A program made the translations under genes and the position numbers. From positions 754,001 through 818,000 of the forward strand of contig NZ_CP152276.1 of NCBI RefSeq assembly GCF_038719015.1: 64,000 nucleotides of DNA. The letters run 5' to 3'. The DNA is from Nguyenibacter vanlangensis (GTDB taxonomy: Bacteria > Pseudomonadota > Alphaproteobacteria > Acetobacterales > Acetobacteraceae). Below are positions 60,990-64,000 of this stretch, one piece after another. The first letter of the stretch is position 1. Every line of letters starts with the position of its first letter. A model generated the notes under the pieces. That model did no database searches, was not told the origin of the DNA, and saw nothing but the letters and a program-made list of their open reading frames with translations.

Positions 60990-62060
60990 TCAGGCCGCAC
61001 CGTCACCTTGTTTCGTTCCCTTCTTCGCCAGACGCCGCAGCACGGCGACATTCCGGAAAAATTCCCGAAACGGCATTGCCGGGCTGCCGATCACATCGGC
61101 GCCCGCCTCGACATCCGACATCACACCGCACTGGGCGCCGATGCGGGCCCTGGTTCCAATACGGATATGACCGATCAAACCGGCCTGGGCCGCAACGGTG
61201 ACGAAATCGCCCAGTTCCGTGGAACCCGAGATTCCGGCCTGGGAGACGACGATGCAGCATCGGCCAAGGCGAACATTATGGCCAATCTGCACCAGGTTGT
61301 CGAGGCGCGAGCCCGCGCCGATCACCGTGTCCTGCGACGAGCCCCGATCGATCGTCGCATTCGCCCCGACCTCGACCCCGTCTTCCAGGATCACGCGCCC
61401 CAGTTGCGGCACGGTCTCGAATCCATCCGGCCCAACCGCGAAGCCGAAACCTTCCTGGCCGATCCGCGCCCCGGGCAGCAACGTTACCCGGTCGCCCAGC
61501 AGCGCGTGCGAGACGCTGCATTGGGCGCCGATGCGGCAGCCCGCGCCGATCCGCACTCCATCGCCAATGACGGCATGCGCATCCACCCGGCTGCCCGCGC
61601 CCACGCGCACCTGCGCGCCGATCGAAACAAAGGGGTCGATCTGCGCCGAAGGATCGATCTGCGCGCCCTCGCCGATCACCGCGCTGGGATGGATCCCCGG
61701 CACGATCGCCGGCACCGGATGAAACAGGGCCGCGATCCGCGCCCAGGCCAGATAGGGCGCGGAACAAACCAGTCCGACCGTCCCCGCGGGCAGCCTGTCG
61801 ACGAAGGCCGGCGCCAGGATCACCACACCGGCGCGCGTCTGCTCCAGCAAGGGGGCATAGCGGCGGTTGTCCAGAAAACTGACCTCTTGCGGGCCAGCGG
61901 ATTGCAGGGGGGCGATCCCGGTATACTGGCGCGGATCCGCGTCGTCCCGCGCGTTCTCGATCCGGGCCCCCGCGCATTCCGCCAGAGCCGCAAGGGTGAA
62001 CGGCCCTTTCCGCGTGAAGAACCGCTCGTCACCCGGCCGTGCCGCGTCCTGCCCGTCCAT
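60990..62060 (-). CDS. lpxD: UDP-3-O-(3-hydroxyacyl)glucosamine N-acyltransferase
   Basis: Adds the N-linked hydroxyacyl chain in lipid A synthesis. It has 356 residues. The N-terminal uridine-binding domain ([20 protein letters not shown]) precedes a hexapeptide-repeat beta-helix ([20 protein letters not shown] and so on). The catalytic histidine is in [14 protein letters not shown]. The C-terminal helix [19 protein letters not shown] is as expected. It lies 15 nt after the Skp-like gene. Confidence 0.96.
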   Translation of the reverse strand: MDGQDAARPGDERFFTRKGPFTLAALAECAGARIENARDDADPRQYTGIAPLQSAGPQEVSFLDNRRYAPLLEQTRAGVVILAPAFVDRLPAGTVGLVCSAPYLAWARIAALFHPVPAIVPGIHPSAVIGEGAQIDPSAQIDPFVSIGAQVRVGAGSRVDAHAVIGDGVRIGAGCRIGAQCSVSHALLGDRVTLLPGARIGQEGFGFAVGPDGFETVPQLGRVILEDGVEVGANATIDRGSSQDTVIGAGSRLDNLVQIGHNVRLGRCCIVVSQAGISGSTELGDFVTVAAQAGLIGHIRIGTRARIGAQCGVMSDVEAGADVIGSPAMPFREFFRNVAVLRRLAKKGTKQGDGAA

Positions 62061-62075
62061 GCCGCCGGCGCCCGC

Positions 62076-62960
62076 TTACCGGTGGGACGCCACCACCGGC
62101 GCGGCAGCGGCGGCCGGCGCGCGCTCGGCATCGGCGGTGGTCGGCATGGTGCCGGACTTGGCCAGTTGTTCCGGATCGACATTCGCCGCCGGGATGAACA
62201 CGCTGGGCAGCACCTTGTTCAACTGGTCCGCCACCTGGCTGGTGATATCCAGCCCGTCCTGGCTCAGCGCCACCTGCTCGCGATGCAGCACCAGGTTCAT
62301 TCCCCGGCTGGCCGCGACCTGGCGGATGATCTGCACCAGTTCGCGCTCGATCTGGTTCAGCGAAACCTGGGCGGCTTCCTGGATGATGCGGTTGCGATTG
62401 CGGAAATCGCGCTGGGCGGAGATCACCCGCTGCTGCAGGCGACGCTCGCGCTGCTGGATCTGGTCCGAGGCCAGGTTCTTGGCTTCGGCCTGCAGCTTCT
62501 GCTGCTCGTCGCGCCAGCCGGCCTGCTCCTTCTGCGCGTCGCGCGCCAGTTCGTCGCGGCGGGCTCCCAGGACTTTCTCGGCCTGTTGGGCGGCGCTGGA
62601 CAGACGCATCACCTCGGGCACGCTGATCACCCCGATGACCGGCACCGGCGGGGTGACGCCGCGCGGAATGTCCGGCGAGGCCGGAACCGGCGGCATCGGC
62701 AGCACGGGCGGCGTCTGGGACTGCGCGTCCTCGTTGTCGGCGGCGGGCGGCAGGGGCACGGGCGCGGGACGCGCGGCGCGCGGAACCGCCGGGGCCGCCG
62801 CCGGCTGCGCGGTCTTGGGCACGAACCAGCCGGCATTCCCGCCCGAGGACGAGGCCCCCTGGGCAAGCGCGCCGGTCGAAGCCAGGCCGGCGCCGGTCAT
62901 CACGACGACCGCGACCAGTGCGGAAACGCCACGGGTACGAAGCCCACGGGTAGAAAGCAT
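62076..62960 (-). CDS. skp: OmpH/Skp-family periplasmic chaperone, extended form
   Basis: A 294-residue exported protein. After the signal peptide (ending STGALAQ) comes a proline/alanine-rich segment of about 90 residues, then the Skp domain from VIGVISVPEVMRLSSAAQQ through a long charged coiled coil (QKEQAGWRDEQQKLQAEAKN). It ends with LALAQDGLDITSQV-type sequence and a low-complexity tail. Skp holds unfolded outer membrane proteins for BamA. It is almost twice the E. coli length. The start ATG 62960 has GAGGTG just upstream, 7 nt after bamA. Confidence 0.85.
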   Translation of the reverse strand: MLSTRGLRTRGVSALVAVVVMTGAGLASTGALAQGASSSGGNAGWFVPKTAQPAAAPAVPRAARPAPVPLPPAADNEDAQSQTPPVLPMPPVPASPDIPRGVTPPVPVIGVISVPEVMRLSSAAQQAEKVLGARRDELARDAQKEQAGWRDEQQKLQAEAKNLASDQIQQRERRLQQRVISAQRDFRNRNRIIQEAAQVSLNQIERELVQIIRQVAASRGMNLVLHREQVALSQDGLDITSQVADQLNKVLPSVFIPAANVDPEQLAKSGTMPTTADAERAPAAAAAPVVASHR

Positions 62961-62967
62961 TGTCACC

Positions 62968-64000
62968 TCAGAATTGCTGGCCAAAGCCAAAGCGGAGCAA
63001 CTGCGTCCGGTCATGTCTCTGTTTCACGACCGGGATGCCGAGATCGATGTTGATCAGGCCGAACGGGCTTTTCCATGAAAAGCCGACACCCGTGCTGACG
63101 CGCGGCGACAGCGTGTCGCCATAGACCGGCGTATAGCGGGGCATATCCTGCGGATAGGCGGTATAGCGCCGCGGCACGCGCAGCCCGTCCAGCCCGCCGG
63201 CATCGACGAAGTAGCGGCCACGAATGCCCATGTCCGCCGCCAGCGGCATCGGGAAATTGACGGTGGCCGACGCGGTGTAGATGAAACGGCCGCCGATGAA
63301 ATCTTCCTGCGAGTGCATCGGATACTGCACGCCCTGCCAGGTATAGGCCGGGATGCCCATGGTGCGCGGGCCCGCGCCGCCGTCCAGGAAGCCGCGCAGC
63401 GTGTTGCCGCCCAGATAGAAATTGTCGATGATGTCGCTGCGCCCATGGCCCCAGTTGGCGATATCGCCCGCGCCGCCGGTAAAGGCGACCGTCCAGTCAT
63501 GGTTGCCCATCAGGTCGTCCAGCGGCAGGTAGTAGGCCGTATCCACCTTGCCGCGGACATATTTCTCGTCGCCGCCCAGGCCGGCGAAATCGCCGCCCAG
63601 CCGCACGACATAGCCGGAATGGGGCGACATGCGGTTGTCACGCGTGTCGTAGGTCAGCGTGGTGCTGAGCTGCGACAGCAGCGACCAGCCGGTCTGGTCC
63701 AGCACGTACCACGACGCGTCGCTATAGGCGTTGTTCACCTGGCGGTCCGTCAGGGTATAGCTCCAGGACTGCGACAGGTGGTTGTTGTAGGCATAGCCCA
63801 TGCGCAGCGAGAAGCCGTACCGGCCTTCGGAATAGTTCTGATAGGTCTGGTAGTTGTTCTGGATGCCGAAGATGTCGATGCCGGCGACCAGGTTGCGGTT
63901 CAGGAAATACGGGTCGCTGACCGAAATGTCGGCCTGGCGCTGGTAATAGCCCAGGGTACCCGAAATGCCCGCATCCACGCCCGAGCCCAGCAGGTTGTGC
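62968..64000 (-). CDS. bamA: Outer membrane protein assembly factor BamA, C-terminal part
   Basis: The C-terminal 344 residues of the Omp85 barrel that folds outer membrane proteins. The frame is open to the right edge; POTRA domains lie outside the window. The barrel begins with DISVSDPYFLNRNLVAGIDI, includes YFLGGNTLRGF-type L6 region NFYLGGNTLRGFLDGGAGPR (the VRGF/Y-like motif) and ends in RFGFGQQF with the C-terminal phenylalanine. It is followed by skp, lpxD, fabZ, lpxA and lpxI, the standard alphaproteobacterial order. Confidence 0.96.
   Translation of the reverse strand, partial: HNLLGSGVDAGISGTLGYYQRQADISVSDPYFLNRNLVAGIDIFGIQNNYQTYQNYSEGRYGFSLRMGYAYNNHLSQSWSYTLTDRQVNNAYSDASWYVLDQTGWSLLSQLSTTLTYDTRDNRMSPHSGYVVRLGGDFAGLGGDEKYVRGKVDTAYYLPLDDLMGNHDWTVAFTGGAGDIANWGHGRSDIIDNFYLGGNTLRGFLDGGAGPRTMGIPAYTWQGVQYPMHSQEDFIGGRFIYTASATVNFPMPLAADMGIRGRYFVDAGGLDGLRVPRRYTAYPQDMPRYTPVYGDTLSPRVSTGVGFSWKSPFGLINIDLGIPVVKQRHDRTQLLRFGFGQQF

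Overview
The window is a contiguous piece of a high-GC alphaproteobacterial chromosome. Gene content and order (thrC followed by an M16 protease; hsp20 with a DUF1150 gene; rpmH-rnpA-yidD-yidC-engB; bamA-skp-lpxD-fabZ-lpxA-lpxI; kdsD-lptC-lptA-lptB-hpf) fit Rhodospirillales. A heme O synthase gene next to a cytochrome oxidase subunit I relative that has lost its catalytic ligands points to an acetic acid bacterium (Acetobacteraceae, Gluconacetobacter/Komagataeibacter-like). That placement is inference from gene content, not from a search. Most of the window is core housekeeping with very short gaps and many ATGA/GTGA overlaps.

Layout. 0-4 kb: end of glnD, an M32 carboxypeptidase and a secreted royal-jelly/yellow-family protein, followed by a double-hairpin element. 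4.2-5.1 kb: a lower-GC islet with a chloramphenicol-phosphotransferase-like kinase. 5.2-10.3 kb: thrC, M16 protease, PmbA/TldE, Tim44-domain protein. 10.3-16.4 kb (minus strand): CoxF-like peptide, ctaB, the degenerate CoxI relative, phospholipid methyltransferase, gshB, greB, galM. 16.5-30.2 kb: uvrB, a DnaQ-like exonuclease, ABC1 kinase, oligoendopeptidase F, gltB/gltD, NAD(P)-binding protein. 30.4-30.8 kb: two tandem tRNA-Leu(CAG) genes, each with its own promoter. 31-36.4 kb: RNase D, then the KDO/LPS export operon kdsD-lptC-lptA-lptB, then hpf. 36.5-40.1 kb: DUF1150, hsp20 (with a sigma-32-type promoter), def, fmt, truA. 40-43 kb: TonB-dependent receptor. 42.9-50.4 kb: two divergent operons that together encode a complete dipeptide-type ABC importer, an M81 (MlrC-like) peptidase and CutC. 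50.5-54.3 kb: an unrecognised membrane protein coupled to dapE-dapD, and argB. 54.3-57.7 kb: engB-yidC-yidD-rnpA-rpmH. 57.8-58.5 kb: a 72-residue orphan DHp-like protein and glyoxalase I. 58.5-64 kb: lpxI-lpxA-fabZ-lpxD-skp-bamA (bamA runs off the edge).

The genes form a cell-envelope theme (KDO and lipid A synthesis, LPS transport, Skp/BamA, YidC, phospholipid methylation) plus nitrogen metabolism (glnD, gltBD, argB, dapDE, thrC) and protein turnover.

The most unusual items are: (1) a family of 54-bp AT-rich palindromes with a 66-bp period at three intergenic sites, one supplying the stop codon of def; (2) the cytochrome oxidase subunit I relative that keeps the low-spin heme histidines but lacks the CuB/heme a3 ligands, coupled to ctaB; (3) many in-frame 12-16-bp tandem duplications at gene ends and start sites; (4) the M81 peptidase / dipeptide ABC / CutC cluster; (5) the orphan DHp-like protein. 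No CRISPR array, prophage, insertion sequence or rRNA gene was seen.
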